DNA of 64,000 bases, taken from the NCBI RefSeq assembly GCF_024749045.1, contig NZ_CP087184.1, positions 4,340,001 to 4,404,000 of the forward strand, read 5' to 3'. The DNA comes from Pseudomonas sp. B21-028. GTDB lineage: Bacteria > Pseudomonadota > Gammaproteobacteria > Pseudomonadales > Pseudomonadaceae. Below, piece after piece: positions 1-8,975 of this stretch. How positions within the stretch are numbered: position 1 is the first letter of the stretch; every line of letters starts with the position of its first letter. A model generated the notes under the pieces. The model saw nothing but the letters and a program-made list of their open reading frames with translations, did no database searches and was not told the DNA's origin. Both the position numbers and the translations under genes were made by a program.

Positions 1-1096
1 CGTTGAACGGGATGTCGCGGTTGACCTTCTCGAACACGTCGAGCATGCGGCTGATGGACTCGTTGTAGGTGGCATGCAGGCGGAACGGCCAGCGCTGCTC
101 CACCAGGTGCCGCACCACCGGTTCCAGGTCCTGTTCCATGCCAGGTGGCAGGTCCGGACGTGGTTCGAGGAAGTCTTCGAAATCCGCCGCCGAGAACACC
201 AGCATTTCACCGGCGCCGTTGTGCCGCAGGAAATCATCGCCCTGGTGCAGCTTGACGCTGCCGGTCCAGTTCTTGAAGTCGCTGAGCTCTTCCTTGGGCT
301 TCTGGGTGAACAAGTTGTAGGCGATGCGCACCGTCAACTGTTCTTCCCGGGCCAACTGCTCGATCACCGCATAGTCGTCGGGGTAATTCTGGAAACCACC
401 GCCGGCGTCGATGGCACTGGTCAGCCCCAGGCGATTGAGTTCACGCATGAACTGGCGAGTGGAGTTGACCTGGTACTCCAGCGGCAACTTCGGCCCCTTG
501 GCCAACGTCGAGTAGAGGATCATCGCGTTGGGACGCGCCACCAGCATGCCGGTGGGCTCGCCCTTGCTGTCGCGCACGATCTCGCCGCCCGGTGGGTTCG
601 GCGTGTCGCGTGTGTAGCCGGCCACCCGCAACGCGGCGCGGTTGAGCAAGGCGCGGTCATACAAGTGCAACACGAACACCGGGGTATCGGGGGCGGCCTG
701 GTTGAGTTCTTCCAGGGTTGGCATGCGCTTTTCGGCGAACTGGAACTCGTTCCAGCCGCCCACCACGCGCACCCATTGCGGCGTCGGCGTGCGGTCGGCC
801 TGGTCCTTGAGCATGCGCAGGGCATCGGCCAGGGACGGCACACCTTCCCAACGCAGTTCGAGGTTGTAGTTCAGGCCGCCGCGGATCAGGTGCAGGTGGG
901 AGTCGTTGAGTCCCGGAATGACGGTGCGTCCCTTCAGGTCGATAACCTGGGTACGGCTGCCACGCAGGGCCATGGCCTCGGCGTCGGTGCCCACGGCAAC
1001 GAACTTGCCCTGGCTGATGGCCACGGCGCTGGCCCGGGGCTTTTCCCGGTCGACGGTGTGGAACTGGCCATTGAACAGAATCAGATCGGCGTTCAT
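1..1096 (-). CDS. Amidohydrolase (YtcJ-like metal-dependent hydrolase), 3' end outside the window
   Basis: The minus-strand frame starts at ATG 1096, preceded by a good AAGGA ribosome site, and stays open to the left edge, so about 365 residues are visible and the C-terminus is missing. Residues 1-60 form the small N-terminal beta domain seen in amidohydrolases. The motif GLNDSHLHL at about 62-70 contains the metal-binding HxH pair (H67, H69). The layout and the long insert after this motif fit the YtcJ/AepA amidohydrolase-3 family, which hydrolyses amide or related bonds with zinc; the substrate cannot be read from sequence. It follows an ABM-domain membrane protein and DoxX on the same strand and is probably the last visible gene of the unit begun by the LysR regulator, although a REP element lies in the 186-bp gap before it. 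The family call is firm; the function is not. Confidence 0.85.
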   Translation of the reverse strand, partial: MNADLILFNGQFHTVDREKPRASAVAISQGKFVAVGTDAEAMALRGSRTQVIDLKGRTVIPGLNDSHLHLIRGGLNYNLELRWEGVPSLADALRMLKDQADRTPTPQWVRVVGGWNEFQFAEKRMPTLEELNQAAPDTPVFVLHLYDRALLNRAALRVAGYTRDTPNPPGGEIVRDSKGEPTGMLVARPNAMILYSTLAKGPKLPLEYQVNSTRQFMRELNRLGLTSAIDAGGGFQNYPDDYAVIEQLAREEQLTVRIAYNLFTQKPKEELSDFKNWTGSVKLHQGDDFLRHNGAGEMLVFSAADFEDFLEPRPDLPPGMEQDLEPVVRHLVEQRWPFRLHATYNESISRMLDVFEKVNRDIPFN

Positions 1097-1145
1097 CGGG
1101 TTTTCCTTCAACTATCAGAAATTAATACCGTGGAGAGGGAGCTTG

Positions 1146-1253
1146 TTGTGGCGAGGGGATTTAACGAAACGTCGCACCGCCCCGCTCGGTCGCGTAGCGG
1201 CCGCTCTTTAGGACTGCTTCGCAGCCCAGCGGGGATAAATCCCCTCGCCACAA
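1146..1253. repeat. REPIN, GGCGAGGGG family
   Basis: Inverted copies of TTGTGGCGAGGGGATTTA flank a diverged middle containing CTGCTTCGCAGCCCAGCGGGG. The same element recurs at about 4321, 22701, 51625, 62281 and, as an outer shell, 63117. It separates the ABM-domain gene from the amidohydrolase. Such REP doublets are usual in intergenic DNA of P. fluorescens-group genomes. A further short CGCCACAA fragment follows at about 1261. Confidence 0.85.
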
Positions 1254-1282
1254 GAGCGCTCGCCACAACAATGTAGTAACGC

Positions 1283-1909
1283 TTACGGTTCCAGATGCTC
1301 GTGCGCCTTCGAGGCCTCCATCCAGGGCGCGAACAGACGGGTCGCCAGCGGCATGCACACGTAGCAGACCGAGAGCACGATGGTCAGGGTGATCAGGAAC
1401 GTGGCGACGATGTAGTTGGAGAGAAAGGCGTTGAGCTGCAGCACCGGGCCCCAGATCAGCGGCACCAGCAAGGTGTGCGGCAGGATCACCAGCAACGTCA
1501 CCACGGCCTGCTTCCAGCGCGGTGGCGGTGTAGCGGCATCCGCCAGCGGGGTGAACCAGAACTCCTTGTGGGACGCGACTTCGGTCTGGTCGCCGTCGGC
1601 CAGCAACGGCGCGGCCTCCTCCACCAGTTCGCGGCGCTCAGGCGAATCGAGCCAGCGCTGCAGGGCCTCGGTGGAAAGGAAGCGCAGCACGCACGTGAAC
1701 AGCGACAACCCACCCTGCTTGCCCCGCACCACATCCACGCCCAAGTGGCCCGGCCAACGGCCGGCCACAGTCACGATGTGTCGCAACCAGGCCTCATAGG
1801 CCGCGTCCTGGCCGGCCTTGATCCGGTGCTTGACGATCAGGGTGACAATTTCGTCGGAGCCGGGTGAGGCAGCGCCCGTTGTGGACTCGACAGCTTGAGA
1901 TTCAGACAT
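1283..1909 (-). CDS. ABM-domain protein with two C-terminal membrane helices
   Basis: The protein has 208 residues. Positions about 20-115 look like an antibiotic biosynthesis monooxygenase (ABM) ferredoxin-like domain: IVTLIVKHRIKAGQ, then AYEAWL and a WPGHLGVDV strand. A proline-rich linker follows, then two hydrophobic helices at about 135-157 and 164-188 and a short charged tail. ABM domains are small dimeric barrels found in monooxygenases and in sensing or stress proteins, and membrane-anchored forms of unknown function are common in proteobacteria. Its start overlaps the 3' end of the DoxX gene by 8 bp, which implies translational coupling. Enzymatic activity is not established by sequence. 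Confidence 0.8.
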   Translation of the reverse strand: MSESQAVESTTGAASPGSDEIVTLIVKHRIKAGQDAAYEAWLRHIVTVAGRWPGHLGVDVVRGKQGGLSLFTCVLRFLSTEALQRWLDSPERRELVEEAAPLLADGDQTEVASHKEFWFTPLADAATPPPRWKQAVVTLLVILPHTLLVPLIWGPVLQLNAFLSNYIVATFLITLTIVLSVCYVCMPLATRLFAPWMEASKAHEHLEP

Positions 1910-2315
1910 GGCGTAACACTCCGGTAAAACGCGTATTCAGCGCCAGGCGGCCCGGCCCGGCGATGAAGACGCTGGTAAAGAGGATCAGCAGCAGCCAACC
2001 GAACTGCCCTTCTTCGAGGCTCCATTGCGGGTGGACCACCCACAGCGCAACGGCCAACAGGAACAGGATGGGCAGGCACGCGAGGCGCACCAGGACACCG
2101 GCCGCGATCAGCAACGGGCACAGCACTTCGGCGAAGATCGCCAACATCAGGGTGAGGCTCGCCCCCAGGTGAAACGGGTCTTCGATGCGGCTCAGCTCGT
2201 CGCTGTAATGCAGCCACTTCGGCAGCCCGTGGACCCACAGCAGAAACAGCGCGCCACTGAGGCGCAGGAACAACAGGCCCCAGTCCTGCAGCGTACGTTG
2301 GTCGGTGACGTTCAT
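1902..2315 (-). CDS. DoxX family membrane protein
   Basis: This 137-residue protein has four predicted membrane helices at about 11-29, 50-72, 76-94 and 105-121. The N-terminal pattern LLFLRLSGALFLLWVHGLPK is typical of DoxX/DoxD-like proteins. Members are linked to thiosulfate:quinone oxidoreductase in archaea, but most bacterial ones are uncharacterised inner-membrane proteins. It overlaps the upstream LysR gene by 4 bp (ATGA) and the downstream ABM gene by 8 bp, so the three are almost certainly one transcript. The regulator-DoxX-ABM-amidohydrolase order suggests a small oxidative or detoxification module; that is inference. Confidence 0.85.
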   Translation of the reverse strand: MNVTDQRTLQDWGLLFLRLSGALFLLWVHGLPKWLHYSDELSRIEDPFHLGASLTLMLAIFAEVLCPLLIAAGVLVRLACLPILFLLAVALWVVHPQWSLEEGQFGWLLLILFTSVFIAGPGRLALNTRFTGVLRHV

Positions 2316-3259
2316 CGGTGTGCTCCGTCCGGGTCCGCGTAGGCGGCGGCCGGTAATGACTGGGACATATGAGTGGCAATGCGTGAGCGCAACCAGCGCT
2401 CGGCCGGGTCGTTGTCATGCACGCCACTCCAGACCATCGACAGCTCGGCCGCGTTGATCTCGAACGGTGGGTCCTCGGCCCGCAACGCGCAGCCTTCCAC
2501 CAGCGCGCAGGCCGCATAGTCGGGCACGGTGGCGATCAGTTCGGTGCCGGCCAACAACGCCCGCAAGCCACTGAACTGCGGAACGCCGAGCACCACCTTG
2601 CGGGTCCGACCAATGCGCGCCAGGTCAAGGTCGATGTTGCCGCTCAGGTCCCCCGAGAACGACACCATGGCGTGGGGACGCGCGCAGTACTCGTCCAGGG
2701 TCAGCGGGCCCGGACGCTTGTCCCCGCGCAAGACCTTGCAGGGGATGTCGCGCAATTTCTTGCGCTTGGCGTTGGCCGGCAGATCGGTGGTGTAGCTGAC
2801 CCCGACGCTGATTTCCCCGCTGCCCAGCAACGACGACATCAACAGGTAATTGGCCCGGCGCACCACCACGATGATGCCCGGCGCTTCCTCACGCAGTTGG
2901 CTCAGCAAGGGCGGGAACAGGCCGAACTCGGCGTCGTCCGACAGGCCGATGCGAAACACGTCGCAACTGCTGGACGGGTCGAACGCCTTGGCCCGGCTGA
3001 CCGCGCCGGAAATCGTGTCCATGGCCGGTTGCAGCTCACGCAGGATCGCCATCGCCCGTGGCGTCGGCTCCATGCCGCGACCGTGGCGGATCAGCAGCGG
3101 GTCATCGAACAGATCCCGCAACCGCCCCAGCGCCGCGCTCACGGCGGGCTGGCCCATGAACAGCTTTTCAGCGACGCGGGTCAGGTTCTTCTCGAACATC
3201 AACGCCTCGAAGATCACCAGCAGGTTCATGTCGAGACGGCGTAAGTCGTTGCGATTCAT
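2312..3259 (-). CDS. LysR-type transcriptional regulator
   Basis: The 315-residue protein has an N-terminal winged HTH at about 9-68 (LDMNLLVIFEALMFEKNLTRVAEKL, then the recognition helix GQPAVSAALGRLRDLFDDPL). It is followed by a LysR effector-binding domain (about 90-300). The length and the HTH sequence LTRVAEKLFMGQPAVSAAL are standard for the NodD/LeuO-like branch. It is unusual in lying first in the same operon as its probable targets, with a 4-bp overlap to DoxX, rather than diverging from them. The effector is unknown. A REPIN lies immediately upstream (3285-3376), so the promoter must sit in or beside that repeat or further upstream. Confidence 0.92.
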   Translation of the reverse strand: MNRNDLRRLDMNLLVIFEALMFEKNLTRVAEKLFMGQPAVSAALGRLRDLFDDPLLIRHGRGMEPTPRAMAILRELQPAMDTISGAVSRAKAFDPSSSCDVFRIGLSDDAEFGLFPPLLSQLREEAPGIIVVVRRANYLLMSSLLGSGEISVGVSYTTDLPANAKRKKLRDIPCKVLRGDKRPGPLTLDEYCARPHAMVSFSGDLSGNIDLDLARIGRTRKVVLGVPQFSGLRALLAGTELIATVPDYAACALVEGCALRAEDPPFEINAAELSMVWSGVHDNDPAERWLRSRIATHMSQSLPAAAYADPDGAHR

Positions 3260-3284
3260 CGGTTAAAGTCCTGTGGAATACCAT

Positions 3285-3376
3285 CCTGTGGGAGCGAGCC
3301 TGCTCGCGAAGCGTCGACACATCCGACATTTCACAAGCTGACCCACCGCTATCGCGAGCAGGCTCGCTCCCACAGG
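3285..3376. repeat. REPIN, GTGGGAGCGAGC family
   Basis: Inverted arms CCTGTGGGAGCGAGCCTGCT and its complement lie about 50 bp apart, with a short variable middle. The element fills the gap between the hydrolase gene and the LysR gene, which are transcribed in the same direction. Confidence 0.9.
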
Positions 3377-3388
3377 TTCTATGCTCGA

Positions 3389-4210
3389 TCAGCCTCGGAT
3401 GAACGCCAGCAGGTCAGCGTTCAGTCGATCCTTGTGGGTATCGGTCAGGCCGTGAGGCGCGCCGGGGTAGACCAGCAGCTGCGAGTGCTTGAGCAGTTTG
3501 GCGGCTGCGATGCCGGCGGTTTCGATGGGGACCACCTGGTCGTCATCGCCATGGACCACGAGAGTCGGCAGGTCGATATTGCGCAGGTCTTCGGAAAGAT
3601 CGGTCTCCGAGAACGCCTTGATGCAGTCGTACGCGTTCTTGTGGCCGGCGAGCATGCCTTGCATCCAGAACCAGTCGATCATGCCTTGGGACACCTTGGC
3701 GCCCGGGCGGTTGGCGCCGAAGAATGCGCTGGCCACATCCTTGTATAGTTGAGAACGGTCAACCAGGGAGGCCTGGCGGAAACCGTCGAACACTTCGATG
3801 GGCAGGCCGCCGGGATTGGCGGGGGTCCTGAGCATCAGCGGCGTCACCGCCGAGATCAGCCCGAGCTTGGCGACGCGAGCAGCGCCATGCCGGCCGATAT
3901 AGCGCGCCACCTCACCACCGCCGGTCGAGAAACCGAGCAACACCGCGTCCTTCAGGTCGAGCCGCTCGATCAGCTCGGCCAGGTCATCGGCGTAGGTGTT
4001 CATGTCGTTGCCATCCCAAGGCTGGCTGGAGCGCCCATGCCCACGGCGGTCGTGGGCGATCACCCGGTAGCCGTTGGACGCCAGGAACATCATCTGCGCT
4101 TCCCAACTGTCCGAGTTCAACGGCCAGCCATGGCTGAAGACAACCGGCTGACCACTGCCCCAATCCTTGTAGTAGATCTCGGTACCGTCGCGGGTGATGA
4201 AGGTGCTCAT
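3389..4210 (-). CDS. Alpha/beta hydrolase, non-heme chloroperoxidase / arylesterase family
   Basis: The 273-residue length matches bacterial cofactor-free haloperoxidases and the P. fluorescens arylesterase. Visible motifs are the oxyanion segment FSHGWPLN (about 25-32), the nucleophile elbow GFSTGGG with Ser95, the acid loop HGDDDQVVP (Asp222-224) and His253 in GAPHGLTD. The enzyme is cytoplasmic, with no signal peptide, and probably hydrolyses esters; perhydrolysis giving halogenation is a side activity of the family. It stands alone between two repeat elements on the same strand as the LysR unit. The physiological substrate is unknown. Confidence 0.9.
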   Translation of the reverse strand: MSTFITRDGTEIYYKDWGSGQPVVFSHGWPLNSDSWEAQMMFLASNGYRVIAHDRRGHGRSSQPWDGNDMNTYADDLAELIERLDLKDAVLLGFSTGGGEVARYIGRHGAARVAKLGLISAVTPLMLRTPANPGGLPIEVFDGFRQASLVDRSQLYKDVASAFFGANRPGAKVSQGMIDWFWMQGMLAGHKNAYDCIKAFSETDLSEDLRNIDLPTLVVHGDDDQVVPIETAGIAAAKLLKHSQLLVYPGAPHGLTDTHKDRLNADLLAFIRG

Positions 4211-4320
4211 GACATGACTTCCTTGAGAGGGATGAAGGTCTTCATGGTCCGGTCAGAGGGGGTGTATGCGTGAGTTAAACGTTGTTAATTTTTTGATTGA
4301 GGACAGGACTGCGGTGCTTT

Positions 4321-4469
4321 TTGTGGCGAGGGGATTTAGCGAAACGTCGCACCGCCCCGCTGGGCTGCGAAGCGGCCCCAAGACTGGCGCTTCGGTGTGT
4401 CAGTTTTTTATGAGCATTAAGCGTTTGGGGCTGCTTCGCAGCCCAGCGGGGATGAATCCCCTCGCCACA
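4321..4469. repeat. REPIN, GGCGAGGGG family
   Basis: Arms TTGTGGCGAGGGGATTTAG and ATCCCCTCGCCACA flank internal GGGCTGCGAAGCGGCCCCA / TGGGGCTGCTTCGCAGCCC stems. It lies in the 369-bp gap between divergent genes, and nothing else is recognised in that gap apart from presumed promoters. Confidence 0.85.
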
Positions 4470-4579
4470 GGGATTCACTGCTGGCTATGGGAGAGGGCTC
4501 TAAACCGTTGCACCTGAAGCCAAACCTGAGGAACATACTCGGATATGCCTCCTGCACCTGACCAGACATTGAGAACACG

Positions 4580-7384
4580 ATGAACCACCCCACCGCCCTG
4601 CCCGTCGAACAGACGGTGCATTTCGGCCCTTACCACGTCCATCCTCGCCAGCGCCTGGTGCTGGAAGGCGGACAGCCGTTGCGCCTGGGGCGACGGGCGG
4701 TCGAGATACTGCTGATGCTGCTCGAGCACGCCGGAGAAGTGGTGAGCAAGCAACAGCTGATCGCCCGTGTCTGGCCCAGAAGTGTCGTGGAAGACACCAA
4801 CCTGCGGGTGCATGTCGCGGCACTGCGCAAGGCGCTGGGGGATGGTCAGGCCGGGCAGCGCTACATCGTCACCGTGGCGCAGCGCGGCTACAGTTTTGTC
4901 GCGCCAGTGTCGACCGAGCCCCTCGTACCCATGGCGGAGATTGCGCCCGCGTCACCGGCCCACAACCTGCCGCCGCGTCGTAACCGGATGATCGGACGCC
5001 AGGCGGTAGTGGAAAGCCTGGTGGCCCAGCTGCCGCGCAAACGCTTCATCACCCTGGTCGGGACCGGCGGCATCGGCAAAACCACCGTGGCCTTGCGGGT
5101 CGCCGAGCGGCTGATCGATCACTACCGCGACGGCACTTATCTGCTGGACCTGTCATTGCTCAACGATCCGGCCATGATCGCCCCGGACCTGTGCGCGCTG
5201 CTGGACCTGCCGCAGCCGGACAGCGATCCGCTGGCGACCATTGCCCGACAGCTCAAGGACCGGCATCTGTTGCTGGTGATCGATAACTGCGAACATCTGA
5301 TCGACGCCGTCGCCCAGCTCTGCGAAACCCTCCTGCGCGGCGCCCCGCACCTGCATATCCTGGCGACCAGCCGTGAAGGCCTGCGAGCCGAGGGCGAACA
5401 CGTCCAGCACCTGGATGCCCTGGCCTTCCCGCCCCGGGAGACGCCCATCGAAGGTTACCCGGCCCTCGAATACCCGGCCCTGCAACTGTTCGCCGAGCGG
5501 GCGATGGCCAGCCATGACGACTTCGAACTGACCGACCGCGAGGTGCCTCTGGTGGCGGACATCTGCCAGCGACTGGACGGGGTTCCCCTGGCCATCGAGC
5601 TGGCCGCCGCGCAAGTGGGCCGCTTCGGGCTGGAGGCGCTTCACCGGCAACTGCAAGACAGCGTCGCCCTGCTCCACAACGACAGCGACGTTGCGCCGCG
5701 CCAGCAAACCCTGCGCGCAACGCTGGATTGGAGCTTCGCACTGCTCACCGTGTGCGAGCAGATCTGCCTGCGGCGGCTGTCGATGTTCATGGGCAGCTTC
5801 AACCTGGCGTCGGCCGCCGCGGTGATCATCGGTCCCCATGTCGCGCCCGACCAGGTGCTGGTGTCGATCAGCCAATTGGTCGCCAAGTCCCTGCTCAACG
5901 TCGAGGTTGGCGATGAAGAGGTGCGCTATCGCCTGCTGGACACCACCCGCGGCTACGCCCTGGAGAAACTGGTTGAAGCTGGCGAACTGGCAGCCAGCCA
6001 GGAACGCCATGCCGAGCGCTGCCTGGCGCTGATGGAGCAAGCCGAGCAGGATTGGGAAAACATCGCCACGCCAGTGTGGATCACGCGCTACGCCGCTTAT
6101 CGCGATGACATCCGTGCCGCCCTCGACCGGGGATTGGGCCTGCATGGCGCCCATCAGGTGGCCATCCGCTTGACCGCGAGCACCCTGCCCCTCTGGCAAG
6201 AGCTGTCGTTGCTCAAGGAGCATGGGCTTTATGTCAGCAAAGCGCTGCAATTGCTGCGGGCCACTCCGTCGCCATGCCCCAGGCTGAGCCTCGCCCTGGA
6301 GTTGGCCCATGCCAGTTTCAACTACCATACCGAGGGCGGTACGCCGGCCACGATCCGAGCCTTCGTCACCGCTCGGCAGCTGGCACAACACTGTCAGAAC
6401 CGCGCCGGCGAGCTCCGGGCGGTGTCGGGGCACATGGCCGTCAACCTCAGTTGCGGCCATTACCAGCAGGCACTGGAACAGAGCCAGGATTTCGACCGGC
6501 TGGGCACCCAGAGCGACCCACTCTTGTCCTTGAGTGCCCAACGCTTGCGAGTGCTGGCGCTGCATTTTGCCGGCGACCAGGGCGCCGCCCGACAAGACGC
6601 CGAACAGGTCATCCAGCGTCTGGCCCAGAGCGGTCACCTCAGCCGTTTCACCCACGGTTTCGGCGTGCAATACGACCAGAGCGTGGCGTCGCTGACCATA
6701 TTGGCACGCATACTCTGGCTGCAAGGCTTTGCCGAAAAAGCCCGGCGAGCGGCCAATCTGGCTCTGCAGATTGCCTTGCAGATCAACCACGGCACCTCGA
6801 TCTGCTACACCCTCGCGTTGGCCGGCTGCGTGATTGCGCGCTACAACGGCGATCATTCAGTCGCGGCGGAAAGGCTCGACATGTTGCGATACCAGGCCAA
6901 GAAACATTCGGTACTGCTGTTTCATGACTGGGCCCGTCACTACGACGGTGCGTTCAATGACGCCCCCCTCGAGGCGAATCCGGTCAACGGGCTGATCCAG
7001 GATATTGTCGTGACCCTGCGGGCCGATCAGGTCAGCCCAGGGCAACTCGATCGCGCCCGCAGCGGCGCCGCGGGCTGGTGCACCGCCGAGATCCTGCGGG
7101 CCGGGGCGCAGGCCTTACTGGCAGGCAACGACCCCACCCTTGACGACAGCGCCGAGGAACAATTGGTGACCGCCCTGGAGGTGGCCCGCAGTCAGGGTGC
7201 CCTGGCCTGGGAACTGCGCAGCGCCACCACCCTGGCGCGGCTATGGCAACGTCAGGGCCGGGAACAGGCCGCACAGGCGTTGCTCGAGCCGGTCTATCGA
7301 CGCTTCACCGAAGGCTTCGATACGCCGGACCTAGTGGAGGCCGATGCGCTGCTCCACAGCCTGTCTCGACAGTACGGGGCTTGA
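4580..7384 (+). CDS. Winged-helix STAND ATPase transcriptional regulator with C-terminal helical repeats
   Basis: The protein has 934 residues. An OmpR-type winged helix occupies about 16-108 (LRLGRRAVEILLMLLEH ... RVHVAALRKALGD ... RGYSFVAP). It is followed by a STAND/NB-ARC-like NTPase with Walker A GTGGIGKT (161-168), Walker B LLLVIDNCE (230-238), a TSRE sensor (about 263-266) and a GLPL-like GVPLAIELAA motif (334-343). The remaining ~450 residues are alpha-helical and TPR-like. Such proteins are cytoplasmic, ATP-dependent signal-responsive activators related to MalT/AfsR-type regulators. It faces a shorter paralogue (7331-8794) tail to tail with 54 bp of coding overlap. Target genes are not evident; neither neighbour is an obvious enzyme operon. 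Confidence 0.88.
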   Translation: MNHPTALPVEQTVHFGPYHVHPRQRLVLEGGQPLRLGRRAVEILLMLLEHAGEVVSKQQLIARVWPRSVVEDTNLRVHVAALRKALGDGQAGQRYIVTVAQRGYSFVAPVSTEPLVPMAEIAPASPAHNLPPRRNRMIGRQAVVESLVAQLPRKRFITLVGTGGIGKTTVALRVAERLIDHYRDGTYLLDLSLLNDPAMIAPDLCALLDLPQPDSDPLATIARQLKDRHLLLVIDNCEHLIDAVAQLCETLLRGAPHLHILATSREGLRAEGEHVQHLDALAFPPRETPIEGYPALEYPALQLFAERAMASHDDFELTDREVPLVADICQRLDGVPLAIELAAAQVGRFGLEALHRQLQDSVALLHNDSDVAPRQQTLRATLDWSFALLTVCEQICLRRLSMFMGSFNLASAAAVIIGPHVAPDQVLVSISQLVAKSLLNVEVGDEEVRYRLLDTTRGYALEKLVEAGELAASQERHAERCLALMEQAEQDWENIATPVWITRYAAYRDDIRAALDRGLGLHGAHQVAIRLTASTLPLWQELSLLKEHGLYVSKALQLLRATPSPCPRLSLALELAHASFNYHTEGGTPATIRAFVTARQLAQHCQNRAGELRAVSGHMAVNLSCGHYQQALEQSQDFDRLGTQSDPLLSLSAQRLRVLALHFAGDQGAARQDAEQVIQRLAQSGHLSRFTHGFGVQYDQSVASLTILARILWLQGFAEKARRAANLALQIALQINHGTSICYTLALAGCVIARYNGDHSVAAERLDMLRYQAKKHSVLLFHDWARHYDGAFNDAPLEANPVNGLIQDIVVTLRADQVSPGQLDRARSGAAGWCTAEILRAGAQALLAGNDPTLDDSAEEQLVTALEVARSQGALAWELRSATTLARLWQRQGREQAAQALLEPVYRRFTEGFDTPDLVEADALLHSLSRQYGA

Positions 7385-8794
7385 ATGGGCAGGCTTCCAC
7401 GCGTTCTGCAATACATAACGCCGATGATACAAATGCCATTGGCCGCTGCATCGCAGTTTCTCCTCGGCATAGGCACGCGTGGTATGGAGCCAGTGGAAAC
7501 GCACTCCACTGGCGCATTGTTCGACCCTCAACAGGGACTGGCTGGCCAACCGTGACAGCAACCAGGGCAACTGCCCGACACCCAGTTCCGGGCAACTGAT
7601 CACCGCAATGGCCGCTTTGGTAGTAAAAGGCCGCTCGAACACCGCGAGGCGCTGGAACACCACCTGCTCGGCGACACTCAAACGCTCGAAACTCCAGTCC
7701 AGCAAGGCCTCCAGGCTCCGGTGACGGGGTACGGCCGTGCGCCGGCCAAAGCTCAGGAGTGAAAGCCCAACGTCCAGTTGCTCCAGTACTCCCGCCACGC
7801 CCAAGGCACTGACCTGGGCCGCCGCCAGTTCCAGGGCCAGCGGCAAACCGTCCAGGCGCTGACAGATTTGCGCAATCGCCACCAGCTCGCGGTCGCTGGG
7901 TTTGAAACCTTGCTGCCGGGCGCCGACCCGCTCGACCAGCAACTGCACCGCCGGGCATGCCAGTAATTGGTGCTCGGGCTCAAGGGGCGATGCCACCGTC
8001 AGGCCTGGCAGTTGCACGATATGTTCATCGGCGAGGTTCAGCGGCTCGTGGCTGCTCAACAACAGCGATACGCCCGGTGCCGACGCCCGCAGCGTCAGGG
8101 CCAGCTCACGACAGGCCTCGAGCAGGTGCTCACAACCGTCTAGCACCAACAGCATCCGCCGGCGTTCGAGTTGCCCGCTCAAGGCGTCGGGCTCCAGGCC
8201 CAGCGCGCAAGCAATCCGTGCCCGTAGCTGGCAAGGCTCGGTGATGGCCGCCAGATCGACGAACCATGCACCGTCGTCAAAGTGTTCCAGCAACAGCTCC
8301 GCGACCCGCAGCACCACGGTGGACTTGCCGATACCACCGGGGCCGGTCACGGTGGTCAGGCGCCGGCGCGATACCTCCGCCAGCAACCGGCCCAGCACTT
8401 TATCGCGGCCGATCACCGAGCTCAGCCGTGCAGGCAGATTGTGTTTCTCGCGTATGGACGAAGCCAGGGGCGCGGCAAAGCAATAGCCACGCCGCGGGTC
8501 ATTGAGGATGTACCGGCATCCGTCCCGCCCGTCACCGAACGCCCGACGCAACGCCGCAATGTGCACCCGCAGGTTGATGTCTTCCACGACACTGTCCGGC
8601 CAGACCCCGGCTATCAGCGCTTGCTTGCTGATATAGCTGCCGGCGTGATCCACCAGTACCTGGAGAACGTCCAGCGCCCGCCCACCCAAGGCGAGGGGTT
8701 CGCCGTCTTGGGTGACCAGTCGCTGCTGCCGGTAGAAGGCAAACGGACCGAAGCCCACCGCCGGTTCGGTATCGGGTTTGACGAAACTGTTCAT
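7331..8794 (-). CDS. Winged-helix STAND ATPase regulator, short form lacking the helical-repeat domain
   Basis: This 487-residue paralogue of the convergent gene has the same layout: OmpR-type winged helix (about 16-108), Walker A GPGGIGKS (151-158), Walker B LLVLDGCE, and a GLPLALELAAAQ motif. The two proteins align up to the RAYAEEKL segment near residue 440 (TTRGYALEKL in the longer protein). This one then ends after a short unrelated tail and has no TPR-like region. Its last 54 bp overlap the antisense 3' end of the longer gene, so the tail sequence may have been created by truncation or rearrangement. It could be a functional short regulator or a decaying copy; the reading frame is otherwise intact. 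Confidence 0.82.
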   Translation of the reverse strand: MNSFVKPDTEPAVGFGPFAFYRQQRLVTQDGEPLALGGRALDVLQVLVDHAGSYISKQALIAGVWPDSVVEDINLRVHIAALRRAFGDGRDGCRYILNDPRRGYCFAAPLASSIREKHNLPARLSSVIGRDKVLGRLLAEVSRRRLTTVTGPGGIGKSTVVLRVAELLLEHFDDGAWFVDLAAITEPCQLRARIACALGLEPDALSGQLERRRMLLVLDGCEHLLEACRELALTLRASAPGVSLLLSSHEPLNLADEHIVQLPGLTVASPLEPEHQLLACPAVQLLVERVGARQQGFKPSDRELVAIAQICQRLDGLPLALELAAAQVSALGVAGVLEQLDVGLSLLSFGRRTAVPRHRSLEALLDWSFERLSVAEQVVFQRLAVFERPFTTKAAIAVISCPELGVGQLPWLLSRLASQSLLRVEQCASGVRFHWLHTTRAYAEEKLRCSGQWHLYHRRYVLQNAWKPAHSSPVLSRQAVEQRIGLH

Positions 8795-8975
8795 GGTGAT
8801 TCAGCGCCAAAGAACCGGTGTGGACATGGCGTCGCGGTCATCGAACGCGTCTGCCCCGGCTCTTTTGCATCCTATCCAGAGGGTTCGTCGCTATCTTGGC
8901 AGTCCACGACCGGAGAACAATGCTGGCACAGGACGCATGACGGACATCACGGTGCCCTGGACGGACACCGGAGGC

